Below are positions 18,921 to 27,782 of a DNA stretch of 61,515 bases, in pieces (position 1 is the first letter of the stretch; the number at the start of each line of letters is the position of its first letter). The notes below the pieces were generated by a model. It saw only the letters and a program-made list of their open reading frames with translations. It searched no databases and had not been told where the DNA came from. The stretch comes from Rhodospirillaceae bacterium (GTDB lineage Bacteria > Pseudomonadota > Alphaproteobacteria > UBA7985): NCBI GenBank assembly GCA_002711265.1, contig PAGB01000047.1, positions 1-61,515 on the forward strand. Reading direction: 5' to 3'. The position numbers and the translations under genes are program-made.

Positions 18921-21037
18921 GTTGATTTCCTCACTGGGTTTCTCGGCGTGGACGGTGCGGGAACGGGTGAGAACCGGATCAGCGCGTCGACCACGCTGAC
19001 CCCCGCAGCCTCCCCCTCCGCATGCACGAACAGCGGGTTGATGTCGAGTTCGACCAGGCGGTGCTGTTCCGCCTCGACGAAAGCCGCCAGCGCCAGGACC
19101 GCCGCGATCAGCGCCTCGATGTCGGCCGGTGGCGCACCGCGGTAGCCGGTCAGCAGCGGCCAGACCTTCAGTCCCTCCAGCGCCTGACGTACAGCCTTCT
19201 CGTCCACCGGGAACAGCAGGATCGTGCTGTCCTGCAGAATTTCAGTCAGAACCCCGCCGGCACCGATAACCAGGTGCAGGCCCACGACCGGATCCCGCGC
19301 CACCCCAAGGATCAGCTCAGCCAACGGCTTGGCGGCCATGGGTTCGACCAGTACGCGGTCGGAAAGCGCCAGCAGGTCAGAGGCGGCGGCCCGCGCGGCG
19401 TCTTCGTCGGCGATGCCCAGCCGAACACCGCCCAGCTCGGTCTTGTGGGCAAAAGTGCCCAGAATCTTCACCGCCGATGCACCGAAATCAGCCACAGCCG
19501 CGGTAACCTCGTCGACGCTAGTACACACCGCATGCGGCGGGGTCGGCAGACCATAGGCCGCGAGGGCAGCCTTGGCCTGCGCCTCGTCAAGCATGACGGC
19601 GCCCTCGGGACCCGCCCCGGGCAGCACCTGTGGGGTTGAGGGCGGCGCGGCGCGGAAAGCCCCGATATCGGCGGCGCGAGCGACGGCGGTGAGATGGTCT
19701 TCAAGGCCGTGTCCGGGGACCAGCCCCAGCGCGGAAATCTTGGCCGCAGCTTCGCGCGGCATGCTCTCGGGCAGACTGGAGACCAGCGCCGGCACCCCGG
19801 CTTTGCGGTCCGTGCTGTCGAGCGCGCTGGCCACAGCCTCAATCGCGATGTCCCAGGTGTGGGTCGGCCCCGTACCCGCGCGCGGCCAGTCGATGACCAG
19901 CATGGGGTGGGAGACGTCCACCGCCAGGATGCCGTCCCACATGGCGCCTAGGGCATCGGCATCACCCCAGTCGAAGGTGTTGTAGTCAAAGGGGTTAGAG
20001 ACCGTGACCAGCGGGTTCAGGCTGGCCCCGATCCGCGCGGTCTCGGTCTCGCTCAAGGGCGGGTAATCCAGCCCCAGCGCGCTGCCTAGATCGGCCATCA
20101 GGCCCGCTTCACCGCCCGAACAGCTGACCGACATCACCCGGCGGCTGTCCAGCGGTCCCTTGAAATGCAGGATCTTCAGGGTTTCGAGCAGGCTCGTGAG
20201 GGTCGAGACCTCGGCCACCCCGAGCCGTGAGAGCAGCGCTGTGGAGACCGCTGCGCCCCCGGCCAGCGTCGCGGTATGGGTCAGGGTCAGCGCCTGCCCG
20301 CCGTCGGACTGCCCGGCTTTGAGCGCCACCACGGCGACCCCACGCTCGTGGGCGAAGCGCACCGCCTCGATGAATGTCGCCGGATCCCCAAAACCCTCGA
20401 TATAGAGCCCGACGGCGGTCACCCTGTCGTCGGCGGCCATGGCTTCTATCATGTTACCGAGGCTGACTTGCGCGCCATTGCCGACGGTCAGGACATAGGC
20501 CAGAGGCAGCGAGCGCTGCTGCATGCTCAGGTTGATGGCGATGTTGGAAGACTGGCAAATGAGCGCGACCCCACGCTCGACCCGCTCCCCGCCGTGGACG
20601 TCGGGCCACAGCGTCGCGCCACTAAGGTAGTTGATTAGCCCGTAGCAGTTGGGGCCGAAAATCGGCATATCACCCGCGGCGGCGAGCAGTTCATCCTGCA
20701 GGGCGCCGCCGTCGTCGGTTTCGGCCCAGCCCGCCGCGAAGCAGGTGGCCCCGCCCGCCCCCCGCGCCGCGAGATCGCGGACCACGTCGATGGTCGTCTG
20801 GCGGTTGACACCAATAAAGGTTGCATCAGGGGCCGCAGGCAGGTCGCCGATGCTGGCATAGGCCCTGCGCCCCCGGACCTCGGCCCGGGTCGGATGCACC
20901 GGCCAGATGTCACCGGCAAAGCCCATGCGCTCGGACTGTTCAATGACCGTAGCCGCCCAGCTGCCGCCGACCACCGCGATCGAGGTCGGGTTGAGCAGAC
21001 GCGCATAAGGCCGTTTCGGATTGGCAACTGCAGCCAT
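18917..21037 (-). CDS. NDP-forming acyl-CoA synthetase (acetate-CoA ligase family)
   Basis: A 706-residue single-chain enzyme of the ADP-forming acyl-CoA synthetase superfamily. From the N-terminus it has a CoA-binding Rossmann domain (YARLLNPTSIAVVGGS), a succinyl-CoA-ligase-like domain (SCSGGEAGLMADLGS near residue 310) and a C-terminal ATP-grasp domain from about residue 480 (LDEAQAKAALAAYGLPTPP). It forms an acyl-CoA with ATP cleavage to ADP. It is first in the operon and overlaps caiD by 4 nt, so its substrate is plausibly carnitine, crotonobetaine or a related short acid, a job done by AMP-forming CaiC or by CaiB in enterobacteria. Substrate assignment is inference. Confidence 0.88.
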   Translation of the reverse strand: MAAVANPKRPYARLLNPTSIAVVGGSWAATVIEQSERMGFAGDIWPVHPTRAEVRGRRAYASIGDLPAAPDATFIGVNRQTTIDVVRDLAARGAGGATCFAAGWAETDDGGALQDELLAAAGDMPIFGPNCYGLINYLSGATLWPDVHGGERVERGVALICQSSNIAINLSMQQRSLPLAYVLTVGNGAQVSLGNMIEAMAADDRVTAVGLYIEGFGDPATFIEAVRFAHERGVAVVALKAGQSDGGQALTLTHTATLAGGAAVSTALLSRLGVAEVSTLTSLLETLKILHFKGPLDSRRVMSVSCSGGEAGLMADLGSALGLDYPPLSETETARIGASLNPLVTVSNPFDYNTFDWGDADALGAMWDGILAVDVSHPMLVIDWPRAGTGPTHTWDIAIEAVASALDSTDRKAGVPALVSSLPESMPREAAAKISALGLVPGHGLEDHLTAVARAADIGAFRAAPPSTPQVLPGAGPEGAVMLDEAQAKAALAAYGLPTPPHAVCTSVDEVTAAVADFGASAVKILGTFAHKTELGGVRLGIADEDAARAAASDLLALSDRVLVEPMAAKPLAELILGVARDPVVGLHLVIGAGGVLTEILQDSTILLFPVDEKAVRQALEGLKVWPLLTGYRGAPPADIEALIAAVLALAAFVEAEQHRLVELDINPLFVHAEGEAAGVSVVDALIRFSPVPAPSTPRNPVRKST

Positions 21038-21179
21038 CGTGTTCTTCTCACTCGTGCTGATCCGGCGGTACAGGCCATCCGGCTATCTTGGTTCTGCTAC
21101 ATCAACCGCCGACGGGCCGGTAGCAAAACTGCGTCACAACTTCACTGACCGCAACACGAGCCGACCCTGAACAACCGGG

Positions 21180-22223
21180 TCAGTCATCCTCATCCCACAG
21201 GCCCCATTGCCGCGCCGCGCCCGCCCAGCGCCAGGCGTCGGTAACCATGGCCTCTAGCCCGCGTTCGGCGGTCCAGCCCAGCTGCTCCGCAGCAGCCCTC
21301 GGGTCGGCGAGCAGTGTGGCAACATCGCCCGGGCGGCGCGGGCCGAGGGTCTGCGGCAGGCGGCGGCCGAGCTCGGTCTCGAACGCAGAGACCACCTCGC
21401 GCACCGAATAGGGTGTGCCTGTGCCAAGGTTAAGCGCGGTAAAGGGGGTCTCAAAGCCGCCACCGAGCAGCGCCTGCAACGCTTTCACGTGCGCCCGCGC
21501 CAGATCGACCACGTGGATGTAGTCGCGCACACCGGTGCCGTCGGGCGTGTCGTAATCCTCGCCGACGATGGTCAAGCTTTCGCGCTGACCGACCGCGACC
21601 TGAACGATGATGGGGAACAGGTTGTTGGGCTGATCCTTGGGGTCTTCACCGATCAGGGCGCTGTCGTGGGCACCTGCGGGGTTGAAGTAGCGCAACGCCA
21701 GCCCCCGGCTGCGCGCGCCTGGTGCCCGCACCATGTCGGCCAGCACCTGCTCCATCATCGCCTTGGTCTGGCCGTAGGGATTGGTGGGCTGCACCGGCAG
21801 GGCTTCGTGCAGGGGTTCGGCGTCAACCTCGCCGTAGACCGTCGCCGAGGACGAGAACACGATCGCACCGCCACCGGCAGCCTCGAAAGCGTCGAACAGG
21901 CTGACCGAGCCACCAACATTGTTGTCGTAGTACATCAGCGGCCGGGCTACGGACTCGCCCACTGCCTTGAAGGCTGCGAGGTGGATCAGCCCCGAACAGG
22001 GTTCGCGCTGGAGCAGGGTTTCCAGCCCGGCGCGGTTGCGGATATCGAGGTCGTAGCAAGTCAGCGACCGGCCGGTGAGGCGTTCCAGCCGCTCCAGCAC
22101 CGACGCCCGGGCGTTGGAATGATTGTCGACGATGACCGGCTCGAAGCCAGCCTCGCACAGCGCCACCACGCAGTGACTGCCGATATAGCCCAGCCCACCG
22201 GTAACGAGGATTTTGTCGGCCAT
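21180..22223 (-). CDS. galE: UDP-glucose 4-epimerase
   Basis: Interconverts UDP-glucose and UDP-galactose for surface polysaccharides. 347 residues from ATG 22223 (MADKILVTGGLGYIGSH), which places the NAD-binding GxxGxxG at the N-terminus; an upstream in-frame start at 22274 would add 17 unlikely residues. It shows the SSSATVYG strand and catalytic YxxxK in NPYGQTKAMMEQ, and the ARDYIH-like segment VRDYIHVVDLARAHV. The HAD phosphatase gene lies 102 nt upstream on the same strand. No other sugar-nucleotide genes are adjacent. Confidence 0.96.
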   Translation of the reverse strand: MADKILVTGGLGYIGSHCVVALCEAGFEPVIVDNHSNARASVLERLERLTGRSLTCYDLDIRNRAGLETLLQREPCSGLIHLAAFKAVGESVARPLMYYDNNVGGSVSLFDAFEAAGGGAIVFSSSATVYGEVDAEPLHEALPVQPTNPYGQTKAMMEQVLADMVRAPGARSRGLALRYFNPAGAHDSALIGEDPKDQPNNLFPIIVQVAVGQRESLTIVGEDYDTPDGTGVRDYIHVVDLARAHVKALQALLGGGFETPFTALNLGTGTPYSVREVVSAFETELGRRLPQTLGPRRPGDVATLLADPRAAAEQLGWTAERGLEAMVTDAWRWAGAARQWGLWDEDD

Positions 22224-22325
22224 GGTCCTGTCTTGCTGTCCCTCAAATCGCGTATCGTTGTTGCCTGCTCCCAAACTAGCACGGCTTGCGGGCCGGTCTT
22301 CAGGGAATCTCGGCGCTGGCTGCGG

Positions 22326-22982
22326 TTATTCGCGCGGGAATACGGCCTCGACGGCGAAGGCTTCCCGCGCCTGCCGCTCGAGATCCGGGGCGCAGTTGAC
22401 CAGCACTGCACCGCGCGCCGCCTGCCACACCGGCCAGTCCTGCCGGGCATTGCCGGCGTAAACAAAGCCATCGGGGAACAGGGCGCTGAGGGCTTCGGCC
22501 TTGGTCTCCCCGGTCAGATTTGTGGTCTCGTCGCTGGCCAGAAAGGTGTCGAACAGGTCGAATTCCGCCGCCACCCGCCGCACCATCTCCCGCGTTGCCC
22601 CACTGGCCAGCACCATCGGCCGGTCGAGGGCCTCCTGCTGATCCAGCCAGCTCTCGAAGGGCTCGTTCCAGCGCAGTTCGTAGGCATCGAAGTAACGCAG
22701 GGAGATATCGCAGAGCGCCTGCTTTGCCGCCGGCCGGGGCCGGGTGACGGCGCGGGCTGCCTTCCACGGGTTGAGCCAGAACGCCACCCGCAGCGACCAC
22801 CACGACAGATCGCCCTTGTGCAGCGTCCCATCCAGATCGACGGCGAGCGGCAGGCTCTCCAGCGCTTGCGGGCGGTCCGAGCGCACCACCTCTCCCGCCG
22901 ACGTTGCCTCAGACGGGAACGACCCGGACGAGGCGGGCGAAGCGGAGGAAGAAGACGAAGACGACGAGGGCGGAGCCATCAT
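22326..22982 (-). CDS. HAD family hydrolase with poly-serine N-terminus
   Basis: 218 residues. A HAD-fold phosphatase core begins at about residue 45 with the nucleophile motif AVDLDGTLHKGDLSW. Motif II is ASGATREMV, and the C-terminal motif is YAGNARQDWPVW, where the expected second Asp of the GD motif is replaced by Asn and Ala. The domain resembles the HAD part often fused to UbiA-like prenyltransferases, but here it stands alone. The first 40 residues are low complexity with eight consecutive Ser, probably disordered, and the start (ATG ATG at 22982) has only a weak ribosome-binding site. A start further in (for example GTG codons near residue 33) is possible. Confidence 0.75.
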   Translation of the reverse strand: MMAPPSSSSSSSSASPASSGSFPSEATSAGEVVRSDRPQALESLPLAVDLDGTLHKGDLSWWSLRVAFWLNPWKAARAVTRPRPAAKQALCDISLRYFDAYELRWNEPFESWLDQQEALDRPMVLASGATREMVRRVAAEFDLFDTFLASDETTNLTGETKAEALSALFPDGFVYAGNARQDWPVWQAARGAVLVNCAPDLERQAREAFAVEAVFPRE

Positions 22983-23208
22983 TCAGGCCTTGCGCAGAGT
23001 GGATCGGTGATAATTTGTCCCGAAGACTGGCAGAATCTCCCTTTGGAGGCCACAGCCTATCGGCCTCGCCGCGGCTGTGCAGGTTATCCGCATGCAGCGG
23101 TGCTGCACTCATGACTTGCGTGACAGTGCGATGACAAAGCCCCGTCTGCGTTGTAAGGGACTTCCCATATTGATGATTTGAACCGCTCTAGAAAGGTGGA
23201 CCCATCGC

Positions 23209-24621
23209 ATGAGTACTTCGGCTGGCCCCAAAACCCTCTACGATAAAATCTGGGACAAGCACGTCGTCCGTGAAAATGAAGACGGCACGTCACTGATCTA
23301 CATCGACCGCCACCTGGTCCACGAAGTGACCTCGCCGCAGGCGTTTGAAGGCCTCGCGCTGGCCGGACGTAAGGTGCGCCGACCCGATCTGACCCTGGCC
23401 GTGCCGGACCACAACGTGCCGACCTCCGACCGCGCGGGCGGCATTGCCAACGAGGAAAGCCGGATTCAGGTCGAAACCCTGATGGAAAACTGCGCGAACA
23501 ACGACGTACCGGTCTACGGCATGAACGATCCACGCCAGGGCATCGTCCATATCATCGGCCCCGAGCAGGGATTCACCCTGCCCGGCACCACAGTTGTCTG
23601 TGGTGACTCCCACACCTCGACCCACGGCGCCTTCGGCGCGCTGGCCTTCGGTATCGGCACCAGCCAGGTCGAGCACGTGCTCGCCACTCAGACGCTGGCG
23701 CTGGCCAAGTCCAAGAACATGCTGATCCAGATCAACGGCCCGCTGGGCACCGGCGTCACCGCCAAGGATCTGATCCTCGCCATCATCGGTCGCATCGGCA
23801 CCGCCGGAGGCACAGGCTACGTTATGGAATACGCCGGTGAAGCCATCCGCAGCCTGTCGGTCGAAGGGCGCATGACCATCTGCAACATGTCGATCGAAGG
23901 CGGTGCCCGCGCCGGCCTGATCGCGCCGGACGAGAAGACCTTCGAGTTCTTCAAAGGCCGCCCCCTAGCCCCGCAGGGTGCAGGCTGGGACGAGGCTGTC
24001 ACCTACTGGAAGACGCTGGAGACCGACGCCGGCGCACACTACGACAAGACCGTCACCCTCGACACAGCTGAAATCCCGCCCATGGTCACCTGGGGCACCT
24101 CGCCCGAGGACGTGGCGCCGATCACCGCCAACATTCCTCACCCCGACGACTTCGAGGACGACAACAAGCGTGAAGCCGCCGCCCGCAGCCTCGAATACAT
24201 GGGCCTGACTGCCGGTGAACCGCTGAGCAACGTTGCCGTCGATACCGTGTTCATCGGTTCCTGCACCAACGGCCGGATCGAAGACCTGCGCGCCGTGGCC
24301 GAGGTCGCCAAGGGCCGCCGAGTCAAGGACGGCGTGCGCGCCATGGTCGTTCCGGGCTCGGGTCTGGTGAAGGCACAGGCCGAAGAAGAAGGCCTCGCCG
24401 CGATCTTCCGCGAGGCTGGTTTCGACTGGCGCGAGCCGGGCTGTTCTATGTGTCTGGCCATGAACGACGACAAGCTCGCCGTGGGTGAGCGCGCCGCTTC
24501 GACCTCGAACCGCAACTTCGAGGGCCGACAGGGCCGGGGCGGTCGCACGCACCTGGTCTCCCCGGCCATGGCCGCCGCCGCCGCGATCACCGGTCACCTG
24601 ACCGACGTCCGCGACTTCTGA
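23209..24621 (+). CDS. leuC: 3-isopropylmalate dehydratase large subunit
   Basis: Isomerises 2- to 3-isopropylmalate in leucine synthesis, together with LeuD. 470 residues, the normal length. The aconitase-type 4Fe-4S ligands are in [12 protein letters not shown] and in CSMC near residue 415; [14 protein letters not shown] and [16 protein letters not shown] are conserved active-site segments. The start is ATG 23209 with GAAAGGTGG about 10 nt upstream. leuD follows after 68 nt. The 226-nt leader before leuC shows no obvious peptide attenuator. Confidence 0.97.
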   Translation: MSTSAGPKTLYDKIWDKHVVRENEDGTSLIYIDRHLVHEVTSPQAFEGLALAGRKVRRPDLTLAVPDHNVPTSDRAGGIANEESRIQVETLMENCANNDVPVYGMNDPRQGIVHIIGPEQGFTLPGTTVVCGDSHTSTHGAFGALAFGIGTSQVEHVLATQTLALAKSKNMLIQINGPLGTGVTAKDLILAIIGRIGTAGGTGYVMEYAGEAIRSLSVEGRMTICNMSIEGGARAGLIAPDEKTFEFFKGRPLAPQGAGWDEAVTYWKTLETDAGAHYDKTVTLDTAEIPPMVTWGTSPEDVAPITANIPHPDDFEDDNKREAAARSLEYMGLTAGEPLSNVAVDTVFIGSCTNGRIEDLRAVAEVAKGRRVKDGVRAMVVPGSGLVKAQAEEEGLAAIFREAGFDWREPGCSMCLAMNDDKLAVGERAASTSNRNFEGRQGRGGRTHLVSPAMAAAAAITGHLTDVRDF

Positions 24622-24689
24622 TCCCGCGCGCCGCCGGATCGACTGGCCGCGCCCTTGAACACGATTTACGAGAGAAGAGACAGAGCCCC

Positions 24690-25301
24690 ATGGATAAGCT
24701 GGTTTCTCACCGCGGCGTCGCCGCCCCGCTCAATCTGGTCAACGTCGACACCGACATGATCATCCCCAAGCAGTACCTGAAGACGATCAAGCGCACCGGC
24801 CTTGCCACCGGCCTGTTCGACGAGATGCGGCGCACCCCCGAGGGCGACACGATCAAGAGCTTCCCGCTCAACCAGCCGCAGTATCAGGACAGCACGGTTC
24901 TGGTCGCCGGCGACAACTTTGGCTGCGGCAGTTCCCGCGAGCACGCGCCGTGGGCGCTGCTGGACTGGGGGTTTCGGGTGATCATCGCCCCGACCTTCGC
25001 CGACATTTTCTACAACAACTGCTTCAACAATTCGATTCTACCGATCCGCCTGCCCCAGGAGCAGGTCGACAAGCTGATGGCCGACGCTAATCAGGCTTCG
25101 ACCATCGCGGTCAGCGTCGAAGAGCAGACCATCGAACGCCCCAACGGTGAAATCATCCGCTTTGAACTGGACGCGGGCCTCAAGCGCCGCCTGCTCGAAG
25201 GGCTGGACCCCGTGGGCATGACCCTCGAGCACGAAGGCGATATCAGCGCCTTTGAGAACGACGACCGCGGCGACCGTCCGTGGGCCCACCTGGTCGCTTG
25301 A
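24690..25301 (+). CDS. leuD: 3-isopropylmalate dehydratase small subunit
   Basis: The swivelling-domain partner of LeuC, 203 residues. Conserved segments include VNVDTDMIIPKQYLK, the substrate loop GDNFGCGSSREHAPWAL and the FYNNCFNNSILPI region. GAGAAGAGACAGAGCCCC precedes the ATG, giving a purine-rich ribosome-binding site. It is co-directional with leuC; leuB is not in the window. A strong 9-bp hairpin directly after the stop (25313-25338) probably ends the transcript. Confidence 0.97.
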   Translation: MDKLVSHRGVAAPLNLVNVDTDMIIPKQYLKTIKRTGLATGLFDEMRRTPEGDTIKSFPLNQPQYQDSTVLVAGDNFGCGSSREHAPWALLDWGFRVIIAPTFADIFYNNCFNNSILPIRLPQEQVDKLMADANQASTIAVSVEEQTIERPNGEIIRFELDAGLKRRLLEGLDPVGMTLEHEGDISAFENDDRGDRPWAHLVA

Positions 25302-25312
25302 CCGGGGGTTAT

Positions 25313-25338
25313 CGGGAGGCCCGGTCTCAGGCCTCCCG
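25313..25338. terminator. Hairpin between convergent leuD and cysH
   Basis: CGGGAGGCC and GGCCTCCCG form a perfect 9-bp stem around an 8-nt loop in the gap between convergent leuD and cysH; the loop and right arm contain the cysH stop and last codons. It lacks a clear U-tract but is well placed as a bidirectional terminator. Confidence 0.55.
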
Positions 25339-26082
25339 GATCAGGGTCGCATCCGGCCCAAGGTGGATGCCACACTCGAGTTTGGACGGCATGTCCGCCC
25401 AGCGGCCTTCGCGCAGGTCCTGCCCCGCCTCGATCGGCACGGTGCAGGGCTCACGGCCAATGCTGGCGTAGCCTAAACGCTCCAGCGGATGCCGCGGCAG
25501 GTCGTGCTCGTAGAAGTAGGCCTCAACCCGCCGCTTGGACCACCGGGCCAGCGGGTTGATTTTCAGATGCTGTCCATCCCGTTCGATCACCGGCATGAAT
25601 GACCGCAGGCCTCCGTGGAAACGCTTGCGGCCGGTGAACCAGGTGTCATAGCCCTGCAACGCATCACCCAGCGGCAACGATTTGCGCAGCATGCAGCATT
25701 GGTTCGGGTTGGACTTGTGCAGCGTCTTTTCCGGGTCTTCGCTCAGGGTCAGGTCCGGGTTGGGCTTGATGATATGCAGATTGAGCCCAAGGCTGGACTT
25801 AAGGTGCTCGACGTACGCCAGCGTTTCGGGGAAGTGCTGCCCGGTGTCGAGGAACAGAACCGGGGTCTCGCGAGCAAGGCTGGTCACCAGATGGATCATC
25901 ACCACGCTCTCCGCGCCAAAGCTCGACAGCAGGGCAAAGCGGCCAAGGCGCTGATCTTTGAGGATCGCGCCGAGGTCCAAATCCTCGGAAGCCCGGGTCT
26001 CCAGATAGGTGTCGGTCAGGGCTTGCACCAGTTGATCCTGTGCGCCCTCGGGCCAGGCGGCAAAGTTGCTTTCGGTAACCAT
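25327..26082 (-). CDS. cysH: Adenylylsulfate/phosphoadenylylsulfate reductase, variant iron-sulfur motif
   Basis: Reduces APS or PAPS to sulfite in assimilatory sulfate reduction. 251 residues with the PP-loop segment LLSSFGAESVVMIHL and the C-terminal catalytic LECGIH. APS reductases bind a 4Fe-4S cluster through CC and CxxC; here the CC (NQCCMLRK) is present but the second pair reads IGREPC, so the third ligand is Arg (codon CGT, one base from Cys TGT). PAPS-type enzymes lack all four. This hybrid state makes substrate choice uncertain. It stands alone on the minus strand, with no cysDN or cysI in the window. Confidence 0.93.
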   Translation of the reverse strand: MVTESNFAAWPEGAQDQLVQALTDTYLETRASEDLDLGAILKDQRLGRFALLSSFGAESVVMIHLVTSLARETPVLFLDTGQHFPETLAYVEHLKSSLGLNLHIIKPNPDLTLSEDPEKTLHKSNPNQCCMLRKSLPLGDALQGYDTWFTGRKRFHGGLRSFMPVIERDGQHLKINPLARWSKRRVEAYFYEHDLPRHPLERLGYASIGREPCTVPIEAGQDLREGRWADMPSKLECGIHLGPDATLIREA

Positions 26083-26406
26083 GAAACTGCTTTGAAAGAT
26101 GATAGGCTCATCAATCTAGATCAGAAAATTTTCCCGGCATAAACGCCGATTACGGCCTCTTATCGAAACTGCGTTCTGGAAAAAACTGTGCAGTGGAATT
26201 TTTTCAGCCCCTAACGCCGTGACGCAGAAAACGGTGATGCAGGATAGGATTTCTTCGGGAATCCTTACGTAATTCGCCTGCCGTGCCGTTTTCACCCATT
26301 CGTAATCGGCAACTCAAGGGGCAGCGGCGAAGGCCACTCCCACCGCATGCAGTCCCCAGAATGCCGGGCAAACCGACAGCGGCGTGCGGGAACCGACGCT
26401 CGCTGG
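26083..26406. other. Non-coding gap upstream of cysH
   Basis: 324 nt between the aminotransferase stop and the cysH start. The cysH-proximal half (26090-26270) is AT-richer and should hold the cysH promoter. A small hairpin, AGGATT / AATCCT with 8-nt loop, lies at 26246-26265, and CGGC / GCCG flanks ATAAAC near 26137-26150. The distal half is GC-rich with no gene or RNA motif that I recognise. Confidence 0.5.
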
Positions 26407-27717
26407 CTACAGGCTCTGGGCGGCCTTTTTCACCGCGCCGAGGATCTGATCCATATCCGCGTCGGTCAGCGCTGCATGCGTGTAGAGCTTGGCATCGGCC
26501 TTGAGCAGCCCGCTCTGCCGCATCGACTGGTTAAAGGCCCGGGCAAGGTCAGCATCACCGCCGAGCACCCCGCGATAGTCGGTCACGGCGCGTTCCGAAA
26601 ACACACAATCGAATAGCCAGGGCTCGCCGACGATCTGGTGGGCAATACCCGCCGCGCCGAGGTGCTCAGCGTAGGAGTCCATGATCGCCTGGCCCTTGGC
26701 CGCCATGGCCTCGTACATCCCCGGACGGCGCAGGATCTCCATGGTCTTCAGCCCGGCCACCGCTGCCACCGGATTGCCCGAGAGCGTACCGATCTGCATG
26801 GTGAAGCCCTCAGCGCCCACACGGCCCTTGTCGAAGTGCGCCATGATGTCGGCCCGGCCGGCGATAGCCGCCAGCGGGAAACCGCCACCGATGATCTTGC
26901 CCAGCGTGCACAGGTCGGGGGTGACGCCGTAGTAGGATTGGGCACCGTGGTAGGTGAAGCGGTAGCCGGTCACCACCTCGTCGAAAATCAGCACGATCCC
27001 GCGCCGGGTCGCTTCCTCACGCAAGCCAGCGAGGAAGCCCTCTGCGGGCGCAAGAATGCGCTGCAGAGGTTCGACGATGATGCCCGCGACCTCGCCCTCG
27101 AACTGGTCCAGCAGCTGCCGCACAGCCTCCAGGTCGTTGTAGGGCGCAATGACCATGTTCTCCTCGACGCTGCGCGGGATACCGGCGCTGTCGGGAACGG
27201 CGTTGGGAAAGTTGACCAGCTGCTGCGGGGCCAGCGACATCAGCGCCTCGGCCGACATGCCGTGGTATCCGCCCTCGAACTTAAGGATTTTGTCACGGCC
27301 GGTGAAGGCCCGGGCGAGCCGCATAGCGTACATATCCGCCTCGCCGCCGGTGGAGACGTAGCGGACCTGCTCGGCGCAGGCCATGTCCTCGACGATCTGC
27401 TCGGCCAGCGCAATCCCGGCACTGTTGTTGGTGAAGAAGGTAAGCCCGCGCCTCATCTGCTCGGCGACGGCGTCGGCGACTTCCTCGTTGCCGTGCCCGA
27501 GGATCATCGGGCCAGAGCCGATCAGCAGGTCGATGAACTCGTTGCCGTCCTCGTCCCACACGCGGCTGCCCTGCCCGCGGGCGAGGATCACGCCGGGGTC
27601 AAAGTTGCCGAAACCAGCGGCGGGCAGCACCTCGGCAGCGCGCGCCTGCCAGTGGGCCAGCCCGGCGGCGTCTGCTGCGCTGGCGGGGTTGTGCTGATGA
27701 GCGTCGATCTGGTTCAT
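26407..27717 (-). CDS. Class III PLP-dependent aminotransferase (glutamate-1-semialdehyde aminomutase-like)
   Basis: About 436 residues from ATG 27717, chosen because GAGGGTGAC lies just upstream; 27759 is an in-frame alternative. The fold-type I features are clear: GSGPMILGHGNEEVADAV near the N-terminus, VSTGGEADMYAMRLARA, the Asp in LIFDEVVTGYRF that contacts the PLP ring, and the Schiff-base Lys in TLGKIIGGG. It resembles glutamate-1-semialdehyde aminomutases, but with betaine-type catabolic neighbours a transaminase for an amino or imino acid intermediate is more likely than haem synthesis. It is the last gene of the 33.1-26.4 kb series, 65 nt after the enolase-superfamily gene. Confidence 0.88.
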   Translation of the reverse strand: MNQIDAHQHNPASAADAAGLAHWQARAAEVLPAAGFGNFDPGVILARGQGSRVWDEDGNEFIDLLIGSGPMILGHGNEEVADAVAEQMRRGLTFFTNNSAGIALAEQIVEDMACAEQVRYVSTGGEADMYAMRLARAFTGRDKILKFEGGYHGMSAEALMSLAPQQLVNFPNAVPDSAGIPRSVEENMVIAPYNDLEAVRQLLDQFEGEVAGIIVEPLQRILAPAEGFLAGLREEATRRGIVLIFDEVVTGYRFTYHGAQSYYGVTPDLCTLGKIIGGGFPLAAIAGRADIMAHFDKGRVGAEGFTMQIGTLSGNPVAAVAGLKTMEILRRPGMYEAMAAKGQAIMDSYAEHLGAAGIAHQIVGEPWLFDCVFSERAVTDYRGVLGGDADLARAFNQSMRQSGLLKADAKLYTHAALTDADMDQILGAVKKAAQSL

Positions 27718-27782
27718 GTCACCCTCGTTATTGACTCGGTTGTTGGTCTGACCGTCCATGAGCCAGCCTCAATTAACGGTCC

